This document shows, one piece after another, positions 1 through 5,707 of a stretch of 5,708 nt of DNA. The number at the start of each line of letters is the position of its first letter. Within the stretch, counting starts at the first letter, position 1. The stretch covers positions 1-5,708 of the forward strand of contig JAQVTJ010000105.1 in assembly GCA_028700095.1 (NCBI GenBank), in the 5' to 3' direction. Made by a program: the position numbers and the translations under genes. Under the pieces are notes generated by a model. The model saw only the letters and a program-made list of their open reading frames with translations. It was not told the origin of the DNA and made no database searches. This DNA comes from Methanobacterium sp. Lineage in GTDB: Archaea > Methanobacteriota > Methanobacteria > Methanobacteriales > Methanobacteriaceae.

Positions 1-514
1 CAAGGATTGCAGTCATCATAGCACCTGACTGGGAAACCATTGCTATGCTACCTTTAATAGGTTGTTTACTTGCAAAAGATGCATTAGCAATTGGTGAAAT
101 AATACCTAAACAATTAGAGCCTAAAATCCTTATATTATTTTCATTTGCAATTTGAAGAATTTCATTTTCTAAAACTGTACCTTCAGCTCCAATTTCTTTA
201 AAACCTGCTGTAATTATTACAAGTCCTTTGACCTTTTTTTCCCCACACTCCTTTATTACATCAACAATAATAGTTGTAGGAATGCAAACTACAACAAGAT
301 CAATCTCTTTAGGAACATCAAGCACAGACTTATAGGCTTTATATCCCATAATACTATCTAATTTTGGATTTATGGGAAATATATCACCCTCATCTGGAAA
401 TCCACTGGATATCAAGTTTTTCATTACAGAAAAACCGACTTTACCTTGTTTATCACTTGCTCCAACTACTGCGATTGTTTTTGGTTGAATGAGAAAATTG
501 AGTTTTTGTTTCAT
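1..514 (-). CDS. Acyl/acetyl-CoA synthetase (NDP-forming), CoA-binding N-terminal part; partial
   Basis: Reading down from an ATG at 514-512, the minus strand is open for 171 codons to the window edge, so only the N-terminus is present. Residues about 11-105 form a Rossmann-type CoA-binding domain: an IAVVGAS loop (14-20) is followed by INP (48-50) and IDLVVVCIP (71-79). Residues about 125-171 enter the succinyl-CoA-ligase-like domain, with GSNCLGI (132-138) and SQSGA (161-165). This order is typical of the alpha part of ADP-forming acetyl-CoA synthetase, which converts acyl-CoA, ADP and phosphate to acid, CoA and ATP in the cytoplasm. The phosphorylated histidine lies beyond the edge. I cannot tell whether the gene is alpha only or an alpha-beta fusion, nor which acyl group it prefers. 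One oddity is Ser133, where relatives usually have Pro (GPNCLGI). The start is supported by the short lead into the PKTIAVVGAS strand. The ribosome binding site is weak: GTGGGA lies 9 nt upstream. Confidence 0.88.
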   Translation of the reverse strand, partial: MKQKLNFLIQPKTIAVVGASDKQGKVGFSVMKNLISSGFPDEGDIFPINPKLDSIMGYKAYKSVLDVPKEIDLVVVCIPTTIIVDVIKECGEKKVKGLVIITAGFKEIGAEGTVLENEILQIANENNIRILGSNCLGIISPIANASFASKQPIKGSIAMVSQSGAMMTAIL

Positions 515-590
515 AATTTGTTCCCACTAGTTTAAATTTGAGAATAAATTGATAAATGTTTTGAATAGCTAAATTAAAAGTTATCAATCA

Positions 591-600
591 TTATAAATTT
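591..600 (-). promoter_or_regulatory. Candidate TATA box for the acyl-CoA synthetase gene
   Basis: On the minus strand this reads AAATTTATAA, close to the archaeal TATA consensus TTTATA. A start about 25 nt downstream would fall near 565-570 and give a leader of about 50 nt before the ATG at 514. A second match, TTTATATT (minus strand, 636-643), lies further out and would place the transcript start inside the palindrome at 612-633. In DNA this AT-rich neither assignment is firm. Confidence 0.35.
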
Positions 601-611
601 TATTCTGAATT

Positions 612-633
612 AATTCATAAAAATTTATGAATT
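612..633. repeat. Perfect palindrome, 10-bp arms with 2-bp centre (candidate operator)
   Basis: AATTCATAAA (612-621) is exactly repeated in inverse orientation as TTTATGAATT (624-633), with AA between. The near-continuous dyad and absent loop suit a dimeric DNA-binding regulator better than an RNA hairpin. It lies between two candidate minus-strand TATA boxes and about 40 bp upstream of the plus-strand TATA-like box at 673-684. It could therefore control the synthetase gene or both directions. The operator role is inferred from position and symmetry only. Confidence 0.45.
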
Positions 634-672
634 TCAATATAAATTATTTAAACTATTCTTATTACGAAGTAG

Positions 673-684
673 TATATAAATATA
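673..684 (+). promoter_or_regulatory. TATA-like box facing gatA, far upstream
   Basis: TATATAAATATA is a strong archaeal TATA-like match on the plus strand. Initiation about 25 nt downstream would fall near 700-706, inside the only relatively GC-containing patch of the region. If it drives gatA the leader would be about 255 nt, unusually long for a methanogen housekeeping gene. A separate short transcript is the alternative. The box also reads well on the minus strand, so direction is uncertain. Confidence 0.3.
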
Positions 685-755
685 AACTGTGTGGTCTTGT
701 ATTTTAGCATGTGAATTTTATATATGAACCATATAATTTAATAAAATTAACAAAA

Positions 756-783
756 TATTTTATAGAAAAAAACCTATAAAATA
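756..783. repeat. Inverted repeat, 10-bp arms with 8-nt loop
   Basis: TATTTTATAG (756-765) pairs perfectly with CTATAAAATA (774-783) around the A-rich loop AAAAAAAC. It could form a weak AT-rich hairpin in any transcript from the 673-684 box, or serve as a regulator site about 175 bp upstream of gatA. Long A/T inverted repeats also arise by chance in such sequence, so the assignment is modest. Confidence 0.4.
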
Positions 784-949
784 ATTCAACAACTATTTAT
801 TTTATTTAAAAGAAGAACTTTTTATTATTTTATTAATATATTAAAAATCATAATATTAAAGTTTATTAAAAAACAAATGAACAAATTAAGAATCATATTA
901 TTTACAAAAAGCTAATAATATTAAATATTTTCTCCATATATTAATTTAC

Positions 950-954
950 AGGTG
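950..954 (+). promoter_or_regulatory. Ribosome binding site that sets the gatA start at 960
   Basis: AGGTG, followed by TGA, is complementary to the CACCU of the archaeal 16S 3' end. It leaves five bases before the ATG at 960. The in-frame GTG at 954-956 overlaps this site and therefore cannot use it, so the ATG is preferred. Confidence 0.7.
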
Positions 955-959
955 TGACT

Positions 960-2330
960 ATGAAACTATTGGATAAGTCAGTATTAATTAAAAATCATGA
1001 AATAACAGCATTAGAAAACCTTCAACAATTTTATAATAATATAAAAGCATATAATAATCGATATAATGCATTTTTAGAAATAAATATGGATTCAGCAATT
1101 GAATGTGCAACAAATATTGATACAAGAATTAGTAAAGGTGAACCAGTTGGAAAACTTGCAGGACTGGTGGTGGGAATTAAAAGCAATATAAATGTTGAAG
1201 ATTTCCATATAACAGCAGCATCAAAAACCCTTGAAAATTATATTGGAAGTTATAATGCCACAGTAGTAAAAAGAATAAAGGCAGAAGATGGAATTATTAT
1301 TGGAATGACCAATATGGATGAGTTTGCTGCAGGAAGCTCTACTGAAACATCATATTTTGGAGGTGCTGAAAATCCAGCAGCATATGGCAGAATACCTGGA
1401 GGCTCAAGTGGAGGTAGTGCAGTTGCAGTTGCAGCAGATATGTGTGACTTGTCACTGGGATCTGATACTGGAGGATCAATTAGAAACCCTGCATCTCACT
1501 GTGGAATAATAGGATATAAACCTACCTATGGTATGGTTTCTAGACAGGGACTTATGGATCTTGCCATGAGTTTTGATCAAATAGGACCATTTGCAAAGGA
1601 TCCTAGTGGTATAGCATTAATGCTTGAAGTTATTTCAGGTTATGATAAAACAGAATGCACATCATTAGATTGGAAAGTTCCAAAATTCACAGCTTCAATA
1701 AATGAAAATTCCCTAAAAGGAATGAAGATAGGTGTGGTAAAACAATTCTTTGACATGTCAGATGATAAGATAGTTAATATAATCGAAAACTCAGTTGATA
1801 AAATGAAAGATATGGGTGCAGAAGTAGTTGAATTAAGCTTTGATTATATTGATTTATGCCTACCAACATATTACCTCATAAACTATGTTGAATTTTTCTC
1901 AGCAACCAGAAAATTTGATGGAAGAAAATATGGTACAAAAATTGAAGATGTATGTGGTGAAGAAGTATTAAGAAGAATTAATATGGGTGCTTATATTAGT
2001 CAAAAAGAGTTCAGTGGCAAATATTATAAAAAAGCATTACACGCCAGATCATTAATTAAAAGAGAAGTTAACAAGCTTATAAATAATGTGGATGTAATGG
2101 TAGGTCCAACAGTTCCAAAATTACCTCATAAAAATGGTACCATATTAGATCCTTTGGATATGTATTATTATGATGCCCTGACTGTTATGGCTAACCTAGC
2201 AGGAATACCTGCAACAAGCACACCAGCAGGAGATGTTAGAGGTGTACCTGTAGGTCTTCAGATCCAGGCCAAATCACTTGAAGATGCTAAGATAATAGGA
2301 ATTATGGCAGCATTAGATAATATTAATTAA
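960..2330 (+). CDS. gatA: Aspartyl/glutamyl-tRNA(Asn/Gln) amidotransferase subunit A
   Basis: This 456-residue amidase-signature protein carries the full Lys-cis-Ser-Ser triad. Lys74 lies in VGIKSN, Ser149 in PGGSSGGSA (the first Ser), and nucleophile Ser173 in DTGGSIRNPA. The Lys-to-Ser spacings (75 and 99) match those of GatA. GatA rather than a general amidase is indicated by TNMDEFAAGSSTETS (117-131), GYKPTYGMVSR (185-195), FDGRKYG (319-325), GKYYKKA (353-359) and the C-terminal NLAGIPATSTPAG then VPVGLQI. The enzyme frees ammonia from glutamine for the GatB-GatC partners, which convert mischarged Asp-tRNA(Asn) to Asn-tRNA. In archaea this is usually the GatCAB task, while GatDE handles Gln-tRNA. 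The protein is somewhat shorter than bacterial GatA (about 485). gatB and gatC are not adjacent, as is common in archaea. The AGGTG site favours ATG 960 over GTG 954, which would add two residues. Its own terminator follows. Confidence 0.88.
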   Translation: MKLLDKSVLIKNHEITALENLQQFYNNIKAYNNRYNAFLEINMDSAIECATNIDTRISKGEPVGKLAGLVVGIKSNINVEDFHITAASKTLENYIGSYNATVVKRIKAEDGIIIGMTNMDEFAAGSSTETSYFGGAENPAAYGRIPGGSSGGSAVAVAADMCDLSLGSDTGGSIRNPASHCGIIGYKPTYGMVSRQGLMDLAMSFDQIGPFAKDPSGIALMLEVISGYDKTECTSLDWKVPKFTASINENSLKGMKIGVVKQFFDMSDDKIVNIIENSVDKMKDMGAEVVELSFDYIDLCLPTYYLINYVEFFSATRKFDGRKYGTKIEDVCGEEVLRRINMGAYISQKEFSGKYYKKALHARSLIKREVNKLINNVDVMVGPTVPKLPHKNGTILDPLDMYYYDALTVMANLAGIPATSTPAGDVRGVPVGLQIQAKSLEDAKIIGIMAALDNIN

Positions 2331-2360
2331 ATATTTTATGGTTATCTTAAAATCATTTAT

Positions 2361-2393
2361 TTTTACTTTTTTTTTAAATATTATATTTTTTTT
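2361..2393 (+). terminator. Double oligo-T terminator after gatA
   Basis: A T9 run (2367-2375) and a T8 run (2386-2393) lie 37 and 56 nt past the gatA stop with no GC-rich stem. Archaeal RNA polymerase stops at such oligo-T tracts. Two in series suggest efficient separation from the transporter gene. Confidence 0.6.
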
Positions 2394-2404
2394 ATAAAAA
2401 AGCA

Positions 2405-2412
2405 TTTATATT
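2405..2412 (+). promoter_or_regulatory. TATA box of the MFS transporter gene
   Basis: TTTATATT is close to the archaeal TATA consensus and lies 69 nt upstream of the ATG. Initiation about 25 nt downstream would be near 2432-2436, giving a leader of about 45-50 nt that contains the AGGT ribosome binding site. It follows the gatA terminator directly, which supports independent transcription. Confidence 0.5.
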
Positions 2413-2470
2413 AAGAATATACTAGGATTAATTAAATTAATAAAGAAATTTAATAATTACTAAAACAAGA

Positions 2471-2474
2471 AGGT
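2471..2474 (+). promoter_or_regulatory. Ribosome binding site for the MFS gene
   Basis: AGGT sits six bases before the ATG at 2481. A second in-frame ATG at 2487 would be 12 bases away, so 2481 is the better start. Confidence 0.55.
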
Positions 2475-2480
2475 TAATAA

Positions 2481-3752
2481 ATGACTATGCTTTTAAACCA
2501 ATATAAAAAACCCACCAGGGTTCATTATAAAATATTCGGACTTAGCTGGGCAGGATGGGTTTTTGATTTTTATGATTTAATACTCTTTACTTTTCTAATT
2601 ATCCCCATAGGTCTAGAATTACATCTTTCCAATTTATTACTTTCATATGCATTAAGTGCTTCAATTATAGCAGCAGCATTTGGTGGAGTTATATTTGGGG
2701 TTTTATCTGATAAATATGGTAGAAAATCTGTACTTCAATTAACAATAATTGTATACAGTATAGGAACATTGCTATGTGCATTTTCAACCAACCTAGAAAC
2801 CTTAATACTTTTCCGAATCATAACAGGATTAGGAGTTGGAGGTGAATGGGCCACTGGACAAACCTATGTTAATGAAACATTCCCTTCTAAAGTTAGGGGT
2901 AGATTCGGAGCATTACTACAAACAGGAAATCCTATAGGCTTTATTTTAGCAGCACTTGTTGGGAGATTATTAGCTCCTGTTATTGGTTGGAGAGAAGCAT
3001 TTCTTATATCAGTAATACCTGCAGTTCTTGTTATTGTAATTAGACGAAAAATCCCAGAATCAGATCTTTGGATTAAAAATAAAAAACACACAAATAAAAA
3101 AGCTATTAAAAAATCTTTATTAATTAAAAGAAATGAATTTATAACCTTATTTTTAAAACCTTACCGTAAAATATTTATAATGGCATTAATATTGGCCATA
3201 TTAGGTAATTCAGCATATTGGTTTACATATGCATGGTTACCTGCTTATTTACAGGGAAATAATATTTCAATAACCAAATCTGCATTATGGATAATTGTAA
3301 ACCAAATAGGGGGAATTATTGGTTTAATCTCTTTTGGATATGTTGCAGATAGATTCGGTCGAAAACCAGCATTTTCATTATTTGCACTTGCAATGGCTGT
3401 TGGATTAATGATGATCACAATATTTTGGGATAATATAGCAAATTATCCACCATTAATATTTATATTTTTATTCCTTATAGGAATAGGAACAGGTATTTAT
3501 GGAGGATATGGTCCTTTAGTTTCGGAACTATTCCCTACAGAAATAAGAAACACAGCTATGGGTGCAGGTTTTAACCTAGCTCGAGGCACCCAATTTTTAA
3601 CACCTATTTTAATAGCATTAATTGCAGTTCAATATGGATTAGGCAGTGGAATATTTTTAGGTTCTATTTTTGCTTTAAGTGTTGCCATATTCATATGGAC
3701 ATTCCCAGAAACCAAAGCTATTAATCTTGAAAAATTAGAAAATCCAAATTAA
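2481..3752 (+). CDS. MFS transporter, metabolite:H+ symporter type
   Basis: This is a 423-residue integral membrane protein with about 12 hydrophobic segments: roughly 23-45, 54-75, 83-102, 106-128, 142-165, 168-188, 230-258, 267-286, 296-314, 324-345, 362-385 and 390-408. The MFS motif A occurs in both halves, GVLSDKYGRK (73-82) after helix 2 and GYVADRFGRK (286-295) after helix 8. A lysine-rich cytoplasmic loop (190-225) joins the halves. Helix 1 carries WVFDFYD with Asp29 and Asp32, and helix 4 runs into GVGGEW (118-123) and then RGRFG. These features, with PETK (409-412) at the end, resemble the sialate/lactate/shikimate-type metabolite:H+ symporters rather than drug pumps. The likely cargo is a small organic acid or similar anion moved with protons across the cytoplasmic membrane. 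The sequence does not fix the substrate or direction. The flanking genes give no substrate clue. TATA box, ribosome binding site and terminator suggest a single-gene unit. Confidence 0.88.
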   Translation: MTMLLNQYKKPTRVHYKIFGLSWAGWVFDFYDLILFTFLIIPIGLELHLSNLLLSYALSASIIAAAFGGVIFGVLSDKYGRKSVLQLTIIVYSIGTLLCAFSTNLETLILFRIITGLGVGGEWATGQTYVNETFPSKVRGRFGALLQTGNPIGFILAALVGRLLAPVIGWREAFLISVIPAVLVIVIRRKIPESDLWIKNKKHTNKKAIKKSLLIKRNEFITLFLKPYRKIFIMALILAILGNSAYWFTYAWLPAYLQGNNISITKSALWIIVNQIGGIIGLISFGYVADRFGRKPAFSLFALAMAVGLMMITIFWDNIANYPPLIFIFLFLIGIGTGIYGGYGPLVSELFPTEIRNTAMGAGFNLARGTQFLTPILIALIAVQYGLGSGIFLGSIFALSVAIFIWTFPETKAINLEKLENPN

Positions 3753-3770
3753 ATTATTTCATAATTTTCC

Positions 3771-3796
3771 TTTTTTATATATCTCTATTTCTTTTT
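3771..3796 (+). terminator. Oligo-T terminator after the MFS gene
   Basis: A T6 run (3771-3776) and a T5 run (3792-3796) follow the MFS stop within 45 nt without a stem. Their pyrimidine-rich context fits archaeal oligo-T termination. The first run overlaps the candidate TATA box of the next gene. Confidence 0.4.
3774..3783 (+). promoter_or_regulatory. Candidate TATA box for the amidotransferase fusion gene
   Basis: TTTATATATC is a near-consensus archaeal TATA box, 54 nt before the ATG at 3838. Predicted initiation is near 3800-3806, giving a leader of about 35 nt that contains no GGTG-type ribosome binding site. Confidence 0.4.
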
Positions 3797-3837
3797 AATG
3801 AAAACGTTTAAGATTATGTTTCATAAAATAGCAAATA

Positions 3838-5343
3838 ATGAAAAAAATAGGTCTTCTATATGTAAAAGGTTCACTGCCAATGTTTGAATCTTTTGGAAAT
3901 TTACCAACACATATTTTAAAAAATAATGGAATGGTCAATGGAAAAAAGGCACATAAAGAATTAGATGGTCTGATAATTCCGGGTGGAAGCTTAATTGAAT
4001 CAGAAAGTGTAAAAAATAATTTATTAAGCGAGATCAGGAAAATGGAAAATGAAGGCAAATTCATTTTTGGAATGTGCTCAGGATTCCAGCTTCTTGCAAA
4101 CCAAACAGATATAGGAAGAAAATCTCCCTGTGCAATTGAAAAAAAAGGTCTTGGTACTTTAGATGTTTCTTTCAGTCCCATGATTGGCACAGACAGAGTT
4201 GAAGCCGAAATAGTTGATAATTCATTTTTAACAGAAAACTTAATAGGAACTAAAATAACAGGTTTTCATTGCCATACCTATGGTAATATAACAGGAAATG
4301 CAAAGCCCATAGTAACTTCACAGATTAAAAGAACAGACTATACAGATAATCCCCGTGAAATAATTTCAGGAGTAAAAAATGATGATGGCAATGTTGTTGG
4401 GATTATGGTTCATGGTACACTTGATGAAAACATATCACTTATTAAAAATGTTCATAAATTTTTAGATTGTACTGATAATGATATTTTATCAATTAAAAAC
4501 AACAACCAAAAACTTTTAAACCAGATTAAAATGGAAGTTGGAATAGAAACAGGGATTAAAGTAAAAGAAATATCAAAAAACAACACCAAAAACCCATATC
4601 CTAAAATTATCATGATGGCCAGCACAGGTTCAGATTCAGGGAAAACCTTTATTACAACAGGCATAACAGGTATTTTAAAAAAAAGAGGCTATAAAGTAGG
4701 TGTTCTTAAGGTAGGTCCAGATATTCGGGATATAGTTCCTTCATTATATCTAAACAAAGAGAAAATGGAAAAATTTTCATCTATCAAAATAGGATCTCTT
4801 GGATGGAAAGATTTAGCTAATATCTTAGAAGAAATTAAACACCATAATTATGATATAATTATTATTGAAGGTGTTATGAGTATTTTCACAGGAATGTTAA
4901 ATGAAAAAATACCATTTTCATCAGCTGAAATTGCAATGGCATTAAATATACCAGTTTTAATGATTTCTCCATGTAACAAAGGAGGTATAGAAACTGCTGC
5001 TGTGGATATTGTTGGACATATAGATAGAATGAATAGATTAGGTATAAAAACAGCAGGTATTATACTTAATAAGGTCTATGATGAAAAAATTGCAGAATCC
5101 ACCTATAAATTCATAAAAAATAAAACCGGCACCAACTTCATAACATTAATCCCAAAAATCAAAATAACTGAAAGAGGGAATATGCCCGAAGTAGAAATAA
5201 AACTTGAAGATTTCTGTTTAAATGCAATGAAAACTATAGAAAAATATTTAGATATAGATAAAATAGTAGAATTAGCAGTTAAACCTGAATTTAGGGGATA
5301 TATGGAATATAAAGATATTATAAAAAGATTTTCCAGTGAATAA
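3838..5343 (+). CDS. CobB/CobQ-like protein with swapped domains: glutamine amidotransferase then P-loop ATPase
   Basis: This 501-residue protein has two domains. Residues 1-210 are a CobB/CobQ-type glutamine amidotransferase: IIPGGS (46-51), nucleophile Cys80 in GMCSGFQLL, a GFHCH segment (142-146) where relatives have GYEIH or GHEFH, and His192 in VHGTLDE. An Asn/Lys-rich linker (about 211-254) follows. Residues 255-501 are a CobB/BioD-type P-loop domain: Walker A GSDSGKT (264-270), KVGPD (291-295), IIEGVMSIFTG (342-352) with Glu344, AGIILNKV (406-413), and a closing DIDKIVELA (472-480). Known cobyrinate and Ni-sirohydrochlorin a,c-diamide synthases have the opposite order and end in the amidotransferase. 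The family chemistry is ATP-dependent amidation of a carboxylate with ammonia from glutamine. The substrate here is unknown, because the post-KVGPD segment and the PERHLGL motif of true CobB are not conserved. A TAG nine bases upstream in frame and the clean MKKIGLLYV strand support the start. No ribosome binding site is seen. Confidence 0.85.
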   Translation: MKKIGLLYVKGSLPMFESFGNLPTHILKNNGMVNGKKAHKELDGLIIPGGSLIESESVKNNLLSEIRKMENEGKFIFGMCSGFQLLANQTDIGRKSPCAIEKKGLGTLDVSFSPMIGTDRVEAEIVDNSFLTENLIGTKITGFHCHTYGNITGNAKPIVTSQIKRTDYTDNPREIISGVKNDDGNVVGIMVHGTLDENISLIKNVHKFLDCTDNDILSIKNNNQKLLNQIKMEVGIETGIKVKEISKNNTKNPYPKIIMMASTGSDSGKTFITTGITGILKKRGYKVGVLKVGPDIRDIVPSLYLNKEKMEKFSSIKIGSLGWKDLANILEEIKHHNYDIIIIEGVMSIFTGMLNEKIPFSSAEIAMALNIPVLMISPCNKGGIETAAVDIVGHIDRMNRLGIKTAGIILNKVYDEKIAESTYKFIKNKTGTNFITLIPKIKITERGNMPEVEIKLEDFCLNAMKTIEKYLDIDKIVELAVKPEFRGYMEYKDIIKRFSSE

Positions 5344-5400
5344 AAAAAAAAAATTCCTTAATATCAAAATTATTTTTTTTTAAAGATAAAAATAAAAAAA
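5342..5400. terminator. Convergent bidirectional oligo-T/oligo-A terminator region
   Basis: Between the converging genes lie A12 (5342-5353), T9 (5373-5381) and A7 (5394-5400). The T9 run would stop plus-strand transcripts of the amidotransferase fusion. The A7 and A12 runs read as T7 and T12 on the minus strand and would stop ribB. The minus-strand T12 run begins directly at the fusion gene's stop codon. Confidence 0.55.
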
Positions 5401-5413
5401 TATATATATCTTT

Positions 5414-5707
5414 TTATTTACCTTCTTTAAAATCTTTATAAGCATCTATAAGATCTGCACCACTCATAAAAACCAGTCCATGTTCTTCAGCATATTTTTT
5501 TGATTCTTCTGTTGGTAATGATCCGCCTGTTTTATTATCCATCATCTCACAACACACTGCTACTTCTGTAAGACCTGCCATTTCCATTAAAGCAATACTC
5601 ATTTCAGTATGTCCTTTTCTGTTAAGAACATGGCCTTTAGCAGCTCTAAGAAGGGTTACATGTCCAGGTGCTCTGAAATATTTTCCAAACTTATTTTGTT
5701 TACCATT
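5414..5707 (-). CDS. ribB: 3,4-dihydroxy-2-butanone 4-phosphate synthase, C-terminal part; partial
   Basis: The minus-strand frame is open from the window edge (first whole codon at 5707) to a TAA at 5416-5414, giving the last 97 residues. The start is outside the window. The ATG at 5602 is internal, because clear family sequence precedes it: FRAPGHVTLLRAAKGHVLNRKGHTE contains the PGH motif and the catalytic GHTE of the RibB fold. The following MSIALMEMAGLTEVAVCCEM, then FMSGADLIDAY, match the usual C-terminus. RibB converts ribulose 5-phosphate to 3,4-dihydroxy-2-butanone 4-phosphate and formate, the four-carbon precursor of riboflavin. In methanogens this pathway supplies FMN and FAD. Archaeal RibB is about 220-230 residues and stands alone, so roughly 130 N-terminal residues are missing. 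No GTP cyclohydrolase II (RibA) domain follows, since the stop comes directly after the RibB fold. The gene converges on the amidotransferase fusion gene. Confidence 0.92.
   Translation of the reverse strand, partial: NGKQNKFGKYFRAPGHVTLLRAAKGHVLNRKGHTEMSIALMEMAGLTEVAVCCEMMDNKTGGSLPTEESKKYAEEHGLVFMSGADLIDAYKDFKEGK

Larger units (their letters stand above)
515..959. other. Long AT-rich divergent intergenic region (no gene seen)
   Basis: About 445 bases separate the divergent synthetase and gatA genes. Neither strand holds an ORF with coding character. The stretch is almost pure A/T apart from a patch at 687-714 (11 of 28 bases are G or C). It contains minus-strand TATA-like boxes (591-600, 636-643), a strong plus-strand TATA-like box (673-684), a palindrome (612-633) and an inverted repeat (756-783). 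Weaker TATA-like stretches close to gatA (around 861-871 and 921-930) could drive it from nearby, but in such AT-rich sequence they cannot be separated from background. I see no tRNA-like or riboswitch-like fold. Confidence 0.7.

Noticed and set aside
721..735. Short inverted repeat TATATG/CATATA
   Set aside because: Six-base A/T-rich arms are expected by chance many times in sequence this AT-rich.
1318..1509. 63-codon plus-strand open frame inside gatA
   Set aside because: It overlaps the catalytic core of gatA in another frame, and its Gln/Leu-rich product looks like shifted GCAGTTGCA repeats. No ribosome binding site.
2864..3091. 75-codon minus-strand frame inside the MFS gene
   Set aside because: Antisense shadow of a well-supported membrane protein. 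No promoter, ribosome binding site or recognisable motif.
960..3752. gatA and the MFS gene as one operon
   Set aside because: The 150-bp gap holds two long T runs followed by a good TATA box and a separate ribosome binding site.
3795..4190. 131-codon minus-strand frame opposite the amidotransferase domain
   Set aside because: The opposite strand encodes the clear Cys80 active-site region. The antisense product has no family features.
4452..4664. 70-codon minus-strand frame with a hydrophobic product
   Set aside because: It lies opposite the linker and Walker A region of the fusion protein. The hydrophobicity is the expected antisense of Asn/Lys-rich codons.
3838..5343. Calling the fusion gene cobB, cobQ or cfbB
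   Set aside because: Domain order and the substrate-side motifs differ from these enzymes, so a specific symbol would overstate what the sequence shows.
5342..5413. Long A and T runs as a possible repeat element or sequencing error
   Set aside because: They lie between converging genes, where archaeal oligo-T terminators are expected, and both flanking reading frames end cleanly.
5414..5602. A complete 62-residue gene starting at 5602
   Set aside because: The frame continues upstream to the window edge with the RibB PGH and GHTE motifs, so the ATG at 5602 is internal and the gene is a partial ribB.
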